Of a stretch of 64,000 bases of DNA, positions 48,466 through 56,770 are shown one piece after another; the first letter of the stretch is position 1, and each line of letters opens with the position of its first letter. Both the position numbers and the translations under genes were made by a program. The stretch is from positions 1 through 64,000 of IMG/VR virus record IMGVR_UViG_3300032431_000003; one strand, 5' to 3'. The stretch is from a virus. The notes under the pieces are model-generated. The model searched no databases, was not told the DNA's origin, and was given only the letters and a program-made list of their open reading frames with translations.

Positions 48466-49314
48466 CTACTCGTAAACTTCTAAGCCAGCAATGGGGATGA
48501 TGATGTTATCATCTCGACGAATCAAGATGTTGCGCTCAGGAGGGAATCCACCAAAGTACCAAGGAGTCCCACCACTCGCCGTAGTGTAAATCCCAAATGA
48601 CTTAGCCAACTCCCAGTTAGCTGTAGCATCTGCAAATTTAATCTCAACCAAGTTAGAGATTTTGCGATTTACACCGGGAGGCGTAAAGGTTCCTGCGGCT
48701 GCGGGAAGTTGAACCCGTGCATAGCCAGGGGCGTTAGCACTAGTTAGTTCTCCAATGTCTCCAACCCCTAGCTGAGAAGTAGGCTTTGTACCCAATCCAA
48801 TGTAGATACTGTTTCCGGGGAGGCTATAGGATTGCCCAAGAAGTAGCGACAGTTGTTTTCCTGCCAACTCATCGGACTTCCCTGTATTCCCAGAATCCAA
48901 AGTAAGCATCAGGCGGTTAGGCGGGAACTTAACATAGTTACCTTGAGGGCAATTCTGTCCAGTCACCAAGTGCATGAAGAACCAAGGAATCGTGCCAGCC
49001 AGAGTAGGAAAGATGCCAGCAGACTTAACTTCTTCATCCCAGTTGACCGTTGCGGGACCAAAAAGTTGAGTCTGAGTGTTGAAAGCACTCCGACCGCTGA
49101 CTACCCATGCAGATGCGGCGGAAGCACTGTTGATATTGAAACGAGCATAGCCGTCTCCGACAAACTCAATGCCAGCGAAGTCTCCAGTGTTAGGCGGTAA
49201 GTTTTTACCTAGCCCAATATGGAAGCTGCCAGTCCCGTAAGGAGAGTCACAGGCTTGTCCACGGAGGACATTCAAGAAATTAGCTGCAAGTGGTTGAGAG
49301 ATACCTTCTGCCAT
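48466..49314 (-). CDS. Duplicated-domain virion protein (282 aa)
   Basis: Two tandem domains of about 130 residues: each has a GTG/SIYIGLG-type strand, GYAR, a N-x-W-(D/E) turn (VNWDEEVKSAGIF and ANWELAKSFGIY) and a GTPW(F/Y)F end. This domain type is found in phage fibres and head decoration proteins. Lies between connector genes. Confidence 0.55.
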   Translation of the reverse strand: MAEGISQPLAANFLNVLRGQACDSPYGTGSFHIGLGKNLPPNTGDFAGIEFVGDGYARFNINSASAASAWVVSGRSAFNTQTQLFGPATVNWDEEVKSAGIFPTLAGTIPWFFMHLVTGQNCPQGNYVKFPPNRLMLTLDSGNTGKSDELAGKQLSLLLGQSYSLPGNSIYIGLGTKPTSQLGVGDIGELTSANAPGYARVQLPAAAGTFTPPGVNRKISNLVEIKFADATANWELAKSFGIYTTASGGTPWYFGGFPPERNILIRRDDNIIIPIAGLEVYE

Positions 49315-49331
49315 AAAAGCTCCTTATATTT

Positions 49332-49940
49332 TTAGTAATCTATGGACTCTCTTTGATCAGAAAGTCTTCGTCTTTCTCGAATAGTGCCAATACCAAAATC
49401 GATATCGGCAAGCTCTCCTGAAACTCTTCGCCGCCCAATGATTGCCTGGTTTCGACTCAGGGTATCTGGCGGTCGTAATTGAAGTTGCTCCCCCGGAAGG
49501 ACAACTGCTTCCATCCCCGGCTGTTGAGCATTAACTCCTGGAATAGCAAGATTGTGTCCGGCACAGTACATACCAAGCAATTGGCTAGCTCTACTGGCGG
49601 AATTCGTTCCCATCCCTGAGACATCATTGCCTAGTTGAGGGGAAGGACTTGACTGGTAATAAACGCCCATGAGATCAGCGACAATCAAGTTTTCAATGAT
49701 CTCAGAGAGGATAGCCCTAGTGTCTTGCTCAACGAGAGCAAGGGGAAACACGTAGATTCTTCGGAGAATCGAGTTGACATAGGCTTCTTTCTGTTCGCCA
49801 ATCTGTCCAATCAACTCTTCATTGGCAACCATCTCCCCTAAGTTCTTAGCCCAAGGTTCACTGAAACCATTGGTAGGCACATTGAGCCGACCTTGGAGTC
49901 TTCGAGCTATTGCGTGGGTGGTTGTGTAAATCAGGGGCAT
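49332..49940 (-). CDS. Putative head-tail adaptor protein (202 aa)
   Basis: Helix-rich start (THAIARRLQGRL, EAYVNSILRRIYVFPLALV, ILSEIIENLIVADLM) with the layout of HK97 gp6-type adaptors. Position between capsid and neck genes supports it. C-terminal 90 residues are less typical. Confidence 0.5.
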   Translation of the reverse strand: MPLIYTTTHAIARRLQGRLNVPTNGFSEPWAKNLGEMVANEELIGQIGEQKEAYVNSILRRIYVFPLALVEQDTRAILSEIIENLIVADLMGVYYQSSPSPQLGNDVSGMGTNSASRASQLLGMYCAGHNLAIPGVNAQQPGMEAVVLPGEQLQLRPPDTLSRNQAIIGRRRVSGELADIDFGIGTIRERRRLSDQRESIDY

Positions 49941-49955
49941 TGATTATCCTCTTGG

Positions 49956-50462
49956 CTATTTAGATGATCTAGCTTTTCTAAGTTGAAGTGCTTGAGCCGT
50001 TAGTTCGAGCCCTCTCTCCCTAAGTCCCAGTCCTCGATCTCTGATGTCCAGTCCCCTGTTGGCAGAGGCAATCCGACCGAGTACGCCCATCCTTCCCGTC
50101 CTACTTTTGCTTATTCGTGATCCAATTCGAGAGGTTATATCCCCTCTCCTGAGTCCAGAATCGAGGAACCCTCCGACTAGACTTAGCCGACTTGATGACG
50201 GCACAGGTCTAGAGGCAATCTCACGAGCCATTCTGTATTTCTTGACCAGTTGAAAGTCCTTAGCTCCCCTAGCTACGTTGTAGTAAGCCTTGGTCAAATT
50301 GTTAGCCGAATTAGCCAGGTGAGTGGTTCTCAATACCGCCTTGTCAAGGGCTTCGCCAGCATTGAAGGGCACTGCGTTCCGCTTCCTCAAGGAGTTGCTA
50401 ATCTTCCGCTTGTGAGCAGCCGATAGCTTCTTCCTGAATTCTGCGATGTAAGGAGTGTTCAT
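49956..50462 (-). CDS. Basic protein with leader-like start (168 aa)
   Basis: Starts MNTPYIAEF, reminiscent of the T4 capsid targeting sequence end (FIAE) and of the Ala-Glu-Phe junction of the 54195-57829 family. The next 25 residues (RKKLSAAHKRKISNSLRKR) look like a NUMOD3 DNA-binding motif. A C-terminal RDRGLGLRERGLEL repeat follows. Strongly basic overall. Confidence 0.5.
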   Translation of the reverse strand: MNTPYIAEFRKKLSAAHKRKISNSLRKRNAVPFNAGEALDKAVLRTTHLANSANNLTKAYYNVARGAKDFQLVKKYRMAREIASRPVPSSSRLSLVGGFLDSGLRRGDITSRIGSRISKSRTGRMGVLGRIASANRGLDIRDRGLGLRERGLELTAQALQLRKARSSK

Positions 50463-50821
50463 CTTTGCCTTGCTTTTTTATACCTTTGGAGCAGTCGAGT
50501 TCCCTTGTTAGCAATGACTCTGGCTTGAGCTTCTGTTCTAGGAACAGGCTCTCCCCAAGCCTTTGCCGTCAGAGCTAGACGTGTAGGGCGACCCTTTTTA
50601 TCTACGAGAGGAGGTAGAACCTTTCTCCCATAGAATCGCCTAGCCCAAGAACCCTTTCTTCTCAGATCGGAGACCGTCATCTTCTTACCATGTCGCATAA
50701 CCCCAGGGCGGAGTTTGCTGCCAGTCTTCTGTGCATAGTATTTTCGACCTGCGGGAGTTAGACCTCCATTCGGGCTGTGATACTTTGCGGCAAAATTAGC
50801 TAGCGACAGGTGCTGAGGCAT
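50459..50821 (-). CDS. Basic protein (120 aa)
   Basis: Starts MPQHLSLANFAAKYH, with an ANF like one leader of the right-hand family. It continues GGLTPAGRKYYAQKTGSKLRPGV, a pattern I recall from small basic phage proteins of unknown function. Overlaps the upstream small gene by 26 nt. Confidence 0.5.
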   Translation of the reverse strand: MPQHLSLANFAAKYHSPNGGLTPAGRKYYAQKTGSKLRPGVMRHGKKMTVSDLRRKGSWARRFYGRKVLPPLVDKKGRPTRLALTAKAWGEPVPRTEAQARVIANKGTRLLQRYKKARQR

Positions 50822-51074
50822 TGGCTTTCTTTGTAGGCGTAGATGCAGGAGTCGAAGTGTCGATGATTACCGCTTCAGCAGGGGGAACAACAACTTCGGG
50901 GAAAGCAAAGGACTGCTTTCTGCCGTTGTCATTGGTCAGGTATTCATCATTACGAAACTTCTCTGGGATTGCCTCTGCTCTGTAATAGCGATCCATGTCG
51001 ATAGGGAACATGCACTGAGTAGCCATATCCAATATCTGTTTCTTGACATAGACGGGTTTTGTTAAATCAAACAT
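50796..51074 (-). CDS. Hypothetical small head-region protein (92 aa)
   Basis: Directly downstream of the capsid gene. Short globular part then a Thr/Pro/Ala-rich tail. Role unknown. Confidence 0.5.
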   Translation of the reverse strand: MFDLTKPVYVKKQILDMATQCMFPIDMDRYYRAEAIPEKFRNDEYLTNDNGRKQSFAFPEVVVPPAEAVIIDTSTPASTPTKKANASAPVAS

Positions 51075-52220
51075 CTAAGCAGCCCTCCGTGCAAATAACA
51101 ATTTAGGATTAGGGATTACTGGCAACATTGTCGCAACGCCTTGAGTGGCATCACGAGGAGGGAACTTAGTAACTTCTCTAGTGACCACAAAGGGACCAGG
51201 GGCTCCTTCGTTTTCTAGGGTTGGACCCATAGCTTGTTCGCCCATGCCTTGAGTCAAGAAGACGTAACGATCTGGGTTGAAGAAGCGCATTTTCCCACCA
51301 CCATTAGGCAGGTTGTACATTTCATCACAGATAATAATTGGGGGTAAGCCCATGTCTTCAAAGAGACGATCAAGCATGAGGTTGGAAACCACTCCCACAT
51401 TGGAGACAACGACAGACGCTGCGGAGTTGGAGATCGAAGAGAATGAACGCTTCGTGGACTCTTGATTTCGCAAGTGAAGCCGCAACTTGTGGGACATGAG
51501 AATTGCCGTAGGCATGTAGCCGTTAGTGTCTCGGAAGACCTCTACGTCATTCTCTAAGTTTTGCAATCCATCGGCAGTGACGTATTGATTCCACGCTTGA
51601 GGAGTCGCAGTCAGATCGGGTGGAAAGTGAGCAAATTTGCCATTAGGGGCATAGCCATAGGTGGCATCGGCATCACGGTAGTCCAAGGGCAATCGAACAC
51701 TGGTTCGAGTATCTTCGTAATTGACGAAGCCAAACTGGACTGCTTGAGCCGCAATTAGATAATTAAGGTCAGTCAAGGCTCGTGCCATGTCAGCAATAGT
51801 GCCAAACAAGTAATCAGCCAAGGTGGAGTTAGCACCGGGGATGACTGCTCCATTGGGCAATACTTGTGACTGAACAGTTAGCCCTTTAGCCGAAGCCTTC
51901 TCAAGGGCTTCACGCATTTGCCATTGACGTTCTTCGGGGTAGTCAAAGGAAAGCCCAGCCTTGAATAGATCACCAGTAATCTTGTTGAATTTACCAACTT
52001 GAGTGGTTGGTAGTTCCGCACCATAGGCAACTAAGGAAGCCACTGGGCTTACCTTGTCCACCACGTAGGCGAGGAAGTCCCGCGTATCATACATTCGTGG
52101 AGGTAAGAAAGCATCAAGAGCCCGTTTTCGCTGATTAAGATAGTGGAGAGTGTCGTCCACCATAATGTTCGCTTCGGCAGCTTGTTGCTGTTCACTTAAC
52201 CAGCTTGCAATTTGTCCCAT
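51075..52220 (-). CDS. Major capsid protein, lambda gpE/HK97-fold type (381 aa)
   Basis: N-terminal arm about 60 residues, then VAYGAELPTTQVGKFN and a spine-helix-rich centre; an A-domain-like region (GYMPTAILMSHKLRLHLRN, ICDEMYNLPNGGG, VFLTQGMGE) and a C-terminal TREVTKFPPRD typical of the E-family. Size and location after scaffold and decoration genes agree. It builds the icosahedral head. Confidence 0.75.
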   Translation of the reverse strand: MGQIASWLSEQQQAAEANIMVDDTLHYLNQRKRALDAFLPPRMYDTRDFLAYVVDKVSPVASLVAYGAELPTTQVGKFNKITGDLFKAGLSFDYPEERQWQMREALEKASAKGLTVQSQVLPNGAVIPGANSTLADYLFGTIADMARALTDLNYLIAAQAVQFGFVNYEDTRTSVRLPLDYRDADATYGYAPNGKFAHFPPDLTATPQAWNQYVTADGLQNLENDVEVFRDTNGYMPTAILMSHKLRLHLRNQESTKRSFSSISNSAASVVVSNVGVVSNLMLDRLFEDMGLPPIIICDEMYNLPNGGGKMRFFNPDRYVFLTQGMGEQAMGPTLENEGAPGPFVVTREVTKFPPRDATQGVATMLPVIPNPKLLFARRAA

Positions 52221-52228
52221 TTATCCTC

Positions 52229-53086
52229 CTAGAACCGTGTTCCGTATGTAATATTAGGGGTTGCGCGCTTGATACCCCCGTCAATATAGGGAAGGTTTTG
52301 TTCCCAAACGCCCTTAGCTCCAGTAACTAAAGCCAAGGTCTTTTCAGGGTCCACAGTCCAGTCGGTTCCGAAGGGATGTAAACCACCAATCTGATCAACG
52401 TAAACCCCGACCTTGCCACCGACCGGAACGGGGTTCGTTGCCGAAGCCGTCAAGGTAATTAGGCTAGGATCAACCTCGTCAAACATAGAGATGGTTCCCA
52501 CTGGGGTCTGAGCAGTCATGATTCCGTTAGCTGGGCTTCGAGTAACCGTGCCCCCAACCAAGGTAATAGTGTGGCAAGTAACTCCATCGCTGGAGAACAA
52601 GTGAACATTGGAGCCACTTGCTACAGCCCGAATCATGGAACTCAGGATGCCGCTTGCATTAATGAAAGCAGCCATTTCAGTTGCGGCATTCTGAACTGTG
52701 CTACCAAGAGTTCCCAAGAAGGTGAAGACGTGAGTGTTGCCAGCTACGGTAATGGCTACTGTAGCGTTGACCGCCAAGGCAGTAACTCCGAGCATCAGGT
52801 AGGGCTCAACAATTGTTAAGATATCGCCCACTTTGAATAGCTGATAGTTCTTCAGTTTTCCAGTAGTTCCCGTGATTGCCTGAGTAAGCTCAGTCCGAGG
52901 CAGGGGATGCCATAGATTGCCGATTCGAGCGAAGAATAACCCTGCGGGTAAGCTCCATTTTTTCCGTTCATTTAACTTAATTCGATCCCGGACAGCCGTG
53001 ATCGACATCGTGGTGTCAACGCCATCTACAAAGGCTAAAATTGGCAAGCCTTCGCCATAACGATCTGAGTGACGAACCCAAGACAT
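52229..53086 (-). CDS. Putative head decoration or minor head protein (285 aa)
   Basis: Beta-rich protein just upstream of the capsid gene (9-nt gap). Includes VNATVAITVAGNTHVFTFLG and VGVYVDQIGGLHPFG. Position suggests a decoration protein (gpD-like); fold not recognised. Confidence 0.45.
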   Translation of the reverse strand: MSWVRHSDRYGEGLPILAFVDGVDTTMSITAVRDRIKLNERKKWSLPAGLFFARIGNLWHPLPRTELTQAITGTTGKLKNYQLFKVGDILTIVEPYLMLGVTALAVNATVAITVAGNTHVFTFLGTLGSTVQNAATEMAAFINASGILSSMIRAVASGSNVHLFSSDGVTCHTITLVGGTVTRSPANGIMTAQTPVGTISMFDEVDPSLITLTASATNPVPVGGKVGVYVDQIGGLHPFGTDWTVDPEKTLALVTGAKGVWEQNLPYIDGGIKRATPNITYGTRF

Positions 53087-53091
53087 ACTTT

Positions 53092-54159
53092 CTACCTTCC
53101 AATGTTTTGTAGTCTCAATTCGGCATTGCGCCGAGCTTGAGCTTGAATAGCATTTTCTTCAGCTTCCTCGTTGGGATTCAAGGGTTCATCGTAAGCGAAG
53201 GAATTGAAACTAATCATTCCCCCACATTTTTGAAACATTTCAAGGGTCTTCTGCATGGCATATAGCTCAGTGTCTAAACTGGAGCCATTTGATTGACATA
53301 CAGAAGAAAATGCAGCCAACTGATCGTCTTGGCTCTCGAAGTTACCTAGGAGCTCACGGTGAACCACTGGAGGTAGCCATCCCTGATTGAACCCAGCATC
53401 GGCTAAACGATTTAGTTCGTTCAAGCGACTAGAGACCTCTTGCTGAACTTGAGCTTCAGTAAACTGAGCTTCTAATTCTTGCAAGCGGAAGTCCTTGTCT
53501 TGAATGGCTCTGGCGTAGCTTTCAAGGACTTCCTCGGTTTCGCCCTCGTCACCTTCGTCCTCTTCGTAATCGCCTTCTTCCATCGCATCATCCTCAGCCA
53601 AGACAAGCATCCCATTGAGGACTTCTTCGTCATTAGCCGAATCAAAGGCTTGAGCCAGTTCTAGTACGAGGTCTTGGTCTGGGATGTATTGCCCAACAAG
53701 GATTCCGGCAATAGATTCTGCATCGTAACCAGTGACTTCACAAAGAGCCGCAATGCCTTCTTCAAGGTCGCCGTAGTCTTCATTGATCAACTCCATCAGA
53801 GCTTGTCCAATCCCACTCTCAGAAGAACCACGAAAGAAGTTAGCAGTGTTTCCACCACGGGAATAATCCTCTTCGTCATCCTCTTCGTCGTCTTCGTCAT
53901 CTTCATCGCCTTCTTCGAGTTCTACGATTTGTTCGTATTCGTCGTAAGCTTGGGCACGAAGTTCTTGGGCTTCTTCGTAAGTCAGAAGTCCCTCTTCTTC
54001 GCCGTCATCAATGCTGTTGATGGTCGCTTCGTAAACTTCGTCGATGTTTTCAATGGCAGTGGCAAGAATCTCTTCTTCGGAGAGTTCTTCCTCTTGGTTG
54101 TCATCGTACTCATCGGCATATTGGTTTGCGTAGCGAGTTGGTCTTTCTTTTGTGTACAT
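53092..54159 (-). CDS. Very acidic scaffold-like protein (355 aa)
   Basis: Residues 20-110 and 195-215 are runs of Asp and Glu (EEGDEDDEDDEEDDEED). A coiled-coil stretch (QDKDFRLQELEAQFTEAQVQQEV) lies near 225. Scaffold proteins are acidic and helical and sit next to the capsid gene, as here. It may instead be an internal head protein, or a charge partner for the basic proteins just to its right. Confidence 0.5.
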   Translation of the reverse strand: MYTKERPTRYANQYADEYDDNQEEELSEEEILATAIENIDEVYEATINSIDDGEEEGLLTYEEAQELRAQAYDEYEQIVELEEGDEDDEDDEEDDEEDYSRGGNTANFFRGSSESGIGQALMELINEDYGDLEEGIAALCEVTGYDAESIAGILVGQYIPDQDLVLELAQAFDSANDEEVLNGMLVLAEDDAMEEGDYEEDEGDEGETEEVLESYARAIQDKDFRLQELEAQFTEAQVQQEVSSRLNELNRLADAGFNQGWLPPVVHRELLGNFESQDDQLAAFSSVCQSNGSSLDTELYAMQKTLEMFQKCGGMISFNSFAYDEPLNPNEEAEENAIQAQARRNAELRLQNIGR

Positions 54160-54194
54160 TATTTACTCCTTATTTAGTAAGTTCAAAAACGGGC

Positions 54195-54578
54195 TTATCT
54201 GTATTTCCGCTTCTTAGACCTCCGAATCTTTCTACCAAGAGCCTTGGCTCCTCGGTAGGCTCCATAGCCAAGAGCAACGGTTCCCGCAGCTTTCAAGGCA
54301 TTACTCGTACCACTCAAAACGCCCCCACCAACGGCTCCAGCAGCACCGCCTGCAACAGGGTTAAACCCCATCCCTTTTGCTGCGGCAGCACTCGCTGTTC
54401 CACCGATTATTCCACCCCTAAGCAGTCCCAGTCCTCCACCAGCGAGAGCCCCGTACTTGACTGCCTTACCTAGTCGGATACCTTTTCGGCTTTTCTTGCC
54501 ACCCAAGGGAGAGGCAAATTCAGCCCGAAGAGGCTCGTCGTAATACATTGAGAAAGCTGCGTCCAGCATTGTGTACAT
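54195..54578 (-). CDS. Leader-family basic protein A (127 aa)
   Basis: Leader MYTMLDAAFSMYYDEPLRAEF, then a Lys/Arg-rich part and a long Gly/Ala-rich hydrophobic section with glycine-zipper spacing (GGGLGLLRGGIIGGTASA and on), ending GRKIRRSKKRKYR. By analogy with T4 internal proteins I infer cleavage after AE, and packaging in the prohead. Confidence 0.6.
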   Translation of the reverse strand: MYTMLDAAFSMYYDEPLRAEFASPLGGKKSRKGIRLGKAVKYGALAGGGLGLLRGGIIGGTASAAAAKGMGFNPVAGGAAGAVGGGVLSGTSNALKAAGTVALGYGAYRGAKALGRKIRRSKKRKYR

Positions 54579-54590
54579 TGTTTACTCCTA

Positions 54591-54968
54591 TTAACCTTTA
54601 GTGCCTCTACGTCGTTTCAAGCCAATCTTTCGACGAGCTCGATGTCCAGTAGCTTTGATAGAGCGAACAGCCCTGTAGGCTCCGTAGCCAGCAAGTCCTC
54701 CTGCTAGACCAGTTGCGGCTCCCTTTAGACTCTCCGAAGCTATTGGTCTGACCATTCCCTTCGCTACATCCGTTGGGCTCCGTCCAGCCTTTCTGCTGAT
54801 GTATTGACGAGAAGCTTCACCGAGCCCAAGTCCAACGGCTCCCCCAAGGACACTATTGCGAATACCCTGCTTTAGAGCCCTTTTATTTTTCTTTGACATA
54901 CCAAACTCAGCTTGGAGAGGCTCGTCGTAATACATTGAGAAAGCTGCGTCTAACATCGAATATTCCAT
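54591..54968 (-). CDS. Leader-family basic protein B (125 aa)
   Basis: I choose ATG 54968, as MEYSMLDAAFSMYYDEPLQAEF, ignoring a longer frame to 55046. The leader is almost that of protein A. The mature part is basic with a Gly/Ala-rich hydrophobic centre and an RARRKIGLKRRRG end. Confidence 0.6.
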   Translation of the reverse strand: MEYSMLDAAFSMYYDEPLQAEFGMSKKNKRALKQGIRNSVLGGAVGLGLGEASRQYISRKAGRSPTDVAKGMVRPIASESLKGAATGLAGGLAGYGAYRAVRSIKATGHRARRKIGLKRRRGTKG

Positions 54969-54972
54969 GTCT

Positions 54973-55374
54973 TTATATCTTGGGGAATTTGAGTGCATTC
55001 TGGGCGGCAGTAACGTTGGCAGAGGCTCCAGCCTTGGCTCCAGCAAAGACTGGCTTGACTAGTCTAGTTCCCCTAGCCCCAGAAGCATAGGCTGTCTTGC
55101 CAGCACCGTAGCCACCCTTGCCTGCCCCGTGAAGCCCAGCCCCAATGACTGATGCCTTTATTGGGTTCTTGGCAACAAAGGCTCCGACTTTTTTGAGTTG
55201 CGTATTGGCAGCCCCAGCTAGCCGACCAGCCCCTCGCCTAGCCAAGAGAGCGGCGCGTTTCGCCTTCCTCCCTGCCCGACGAAGAAATCCTCGCTTACCA
55301 GGGGGAGCAGCGCCTTCGTTGAAATTGGCGGAAGCGTAGAGTTCGTGGGCTGAGTCGATTAGTGTGTATGCCAT
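54973..55374 (-). CDS. Leader-family basic protein C (133 aa)
   Basis: Start ATG 55374 (longer frame to 55473 rejected by leader alignment). Leader MAYTLIDSAHELYASANF, the only member with Asn in place of Glu. Mature part is basic (RRAGRKAKRAALLARRGAGR) with Ala/Gly-rich helices. Confidence 0.6.
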   Translation of the reverse strand: MAYTLIDSAHELYASANFNEGAAPPGKRGFLRRAGRKAKRAALLARRGAGRLAGAANTQLKKVGAFVAKNPIKASVIGAGLHGAGKGGYGAGKTAYASGARGTRLVKPVFAGAKAGASANVTAAQNALKFPKI

Positions 55375-55387
55375 GTTGATCCTTGAT

Positions 55388-55747
55388 TTATCGGGGCATT
55401 CTTTGACTATTTCTGAAGTTCTTGGCAGATTGAACGGCTTGAGCCCTATTGGTGGACTTTGGACTGTTGGCAACTCGCTTAGCTACAGAACCCGCATAAA
55501 GTCCACCAGCCCCAAGAGCTAAAGCCCCGCCAGCCCCAAGAGCCACCTTACCCTTGTTTCGCATGGCAACTCCGCCAGCCCTTCGAGCTAAAGACCCTGC
55601 GCCTCTACCTGCTCGTCCAGCCATCTGTCCAGCCCGTCCTGCAAAAACTTTAGCTTTTCGCCCTGCCTTACGAAGCATTCCTGCCTTAGAGAATTCTGCT
55701 TCGGGGTAGTACATTTCGTAAGCGGCATCTAATAATGTGTAAGCCAT
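55388..55747 (-). CDS. Leader-family basic protein D (119 aa)
   Basis: Leader MAYTLLDAAYEMYYPEAEF, then SKAGMLRKAGRKAKVFAGR, an Ala/Gly hydrophobic helix (GKVALGAGGALALGAGGLYAG) and a short basic tail. Leader DNA is nearly identical to that of F and G although the mature part differs. Confidence 0.65.
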   Translation of the reverse strand: MAYTLLDAAYEMYYPEAEFSKAGMLRKAGRKAKVFAGRAGQMAGRAGRGAGSLARRAGGVAMRNKGKVALGAGGALALGAGGLYAGSVAKRVANSPKSTNRAQAVQSAKNFRNSQRMPR

Positions 55748-55768
55748 CTGCGGTTTCCTCTGTTTCGT

Positions 55769-56044
55769 TTATTTTTTGCGGAAGGGGTTCATTCGTCGAA
55801 GCCCACCGCCAATGTCCTTTTTAATCCGTTGACCAACTCCGTAGGCAAAGGCTTCATCGGGAGCACGGGGTTGTCGTTTTCGAGGCTTTGTTTCTCGGTG
55901 CATCGCTCTTTCCCCAGCGTTGAGGTATCGATACTTTGCTGCCTTGAGCCTCGTCTTAACTTTCTTGAATGTCCGCTTACCCATTGCAAACTCAGCTTTC
56001 TGGGGGCGAAATTCAAGTGCAGATTCTAGTAGTGTGTATGCCAC
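55769..56044 (-). CDS. Leader-family basic protein E (91 aa)
   Basis: Leader MAYTLLESALEFRPQKAEF then a strongly basic tail (KRTFKKVKTRLKAAKYRY). No Gly-rich hydrophobic section, so this one is a pure basic cargo. Confidence 0.65.
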   Translation of the reverse strand: MAYTLLESALEFRPQKAEFAMGKRTFKKVKTRLKAAKYRYLNAGERAMHRETKPRKRQPRAPDEAFAYGVGQRIKKDIGGGLRRMNPFRKK

Positions 56045-56059
56045 TTGTTTCCTCCCTGA

Positions 56060-56377
56060 CTATCTTCTTCGTGGAAGAGCTCTTCGTGCAACCTTGTCAG
56101 TGCTCATCTCTCTCATCAGCCCTCTCATTTCGGGGGTTTGGCGAAGCATTGCTCCTCCACCCTTATTCCACCGCTTAGCCGCCGCTTCCGTTCTGCCTGT
56201 CTTGTACCCTAGCCTGAAGTTTTTCTTATATTTCTTAGCCTTCATTCCACCTAGCCGGGCGTAACTCTTGGCTTTCCGACCAACTCCGCTAAGCGCAGCC
56301 CTACCTCTGTCTAGCAATCCGAATTCTGCTTCGGGGTAATACATTTCGTAAGCTGCATCTAATAATGTGTAAGCCAT
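56060..56377 (-). CDS. Leader-family basic protein F (105 aa)
   Basis: Leader MAYTLLDAAYEMYYPEAEF, then GLLDRGRAALSGVGRKAKSY. Highly similar over its length to protein G, an evident recent tandem duplication. Mature part basic, ends RRALPRRR. Confidence 0.65.
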   Translation of the reverse strand: MAYTLLDAAYEMYYPEAEFGLLDRGRAALSGVGRKAKSYARLGGMKAKKYKKNFRLGYKTGRTEAAAKRWNKGGGAMLRQTPEMRGLMREMSTDKVARRALPRRR

Positions 56378-56426
56378 CTGTGGTCTCCTTAGTCGTGTTT
56401 ATTTTTGCGGGTTAGTTTCTCTCTGG

Positions 56427-56744
56427 CTATCTTCTTCGTGGAAGGGCTTTTCGCCCAACCTTGTCGCTGCTCATCCCTCTCACAGCCGCCCTAACGTCGG
56501 GGTCTATCCGAAGTATTGGTCCCCCAGTCCGATTCCACCGCTTAGCCGCCGCTTGCGTTGCACCTGTCTTATACCCTTTCTTAAAGTCTTTCTTAGCTTT
56601 CCTAGCCTTCATCCCGGCTAGACGGGCGTAACTCTTGGCTTTTCGACCAACTCCGCTAAGCGCAGCCCTACCTCTGTCTAGCAATCCGAATTCCGCTTCG
56701 GGGTAATACATTTCGTAAGCTGCATCTAATAATGTGTAAGCCAT
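56427..56744 (-). CDS. Leader-family basic protein G (105 aa)
   Basis: Same leader and mature start as F; several substitutions in the middle and C-terminus (RIDPDVRAAVRGMSSDKVG versus RQTPEMRGLMREMSTDKVA). Ends RKALPRRR. Confidence 0.65.
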   Translation of the reverse strand: MAYTLLDAAYEMYYPEAEFGLLDRGRAALSGVGRKAKSYARLAGMKARKAKKDFKKGYKTGATQAAAKRWNRTGGPILRIDPDVRAAVRGMSSDKVGRKALPRRR

Positions 56745-56770
56745 TCGTGGTCTCCTTTGTTTTGTACTTA

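Noticed and set aside
51990-52030. Possible prohead-protease site in the capsid protein (YGAEL near residue 69)
   Set aside because: This segment also fits the normal N-arm of E-family capsid proteins, so it is not evidence for cleavage on its own.
53674-54177. Open frame of 167 codons, Phe/Val-rich, on the + strand
   Set aside because: Reverse complement of the Asp/Glu codons of the scaffold-like gene; no ribosome site.
55375-55473. In-frame upstream extension of leader protein C
   Set aside because: The extension lies in the coding region of protein D, and leader alignment puts the start at 55374.
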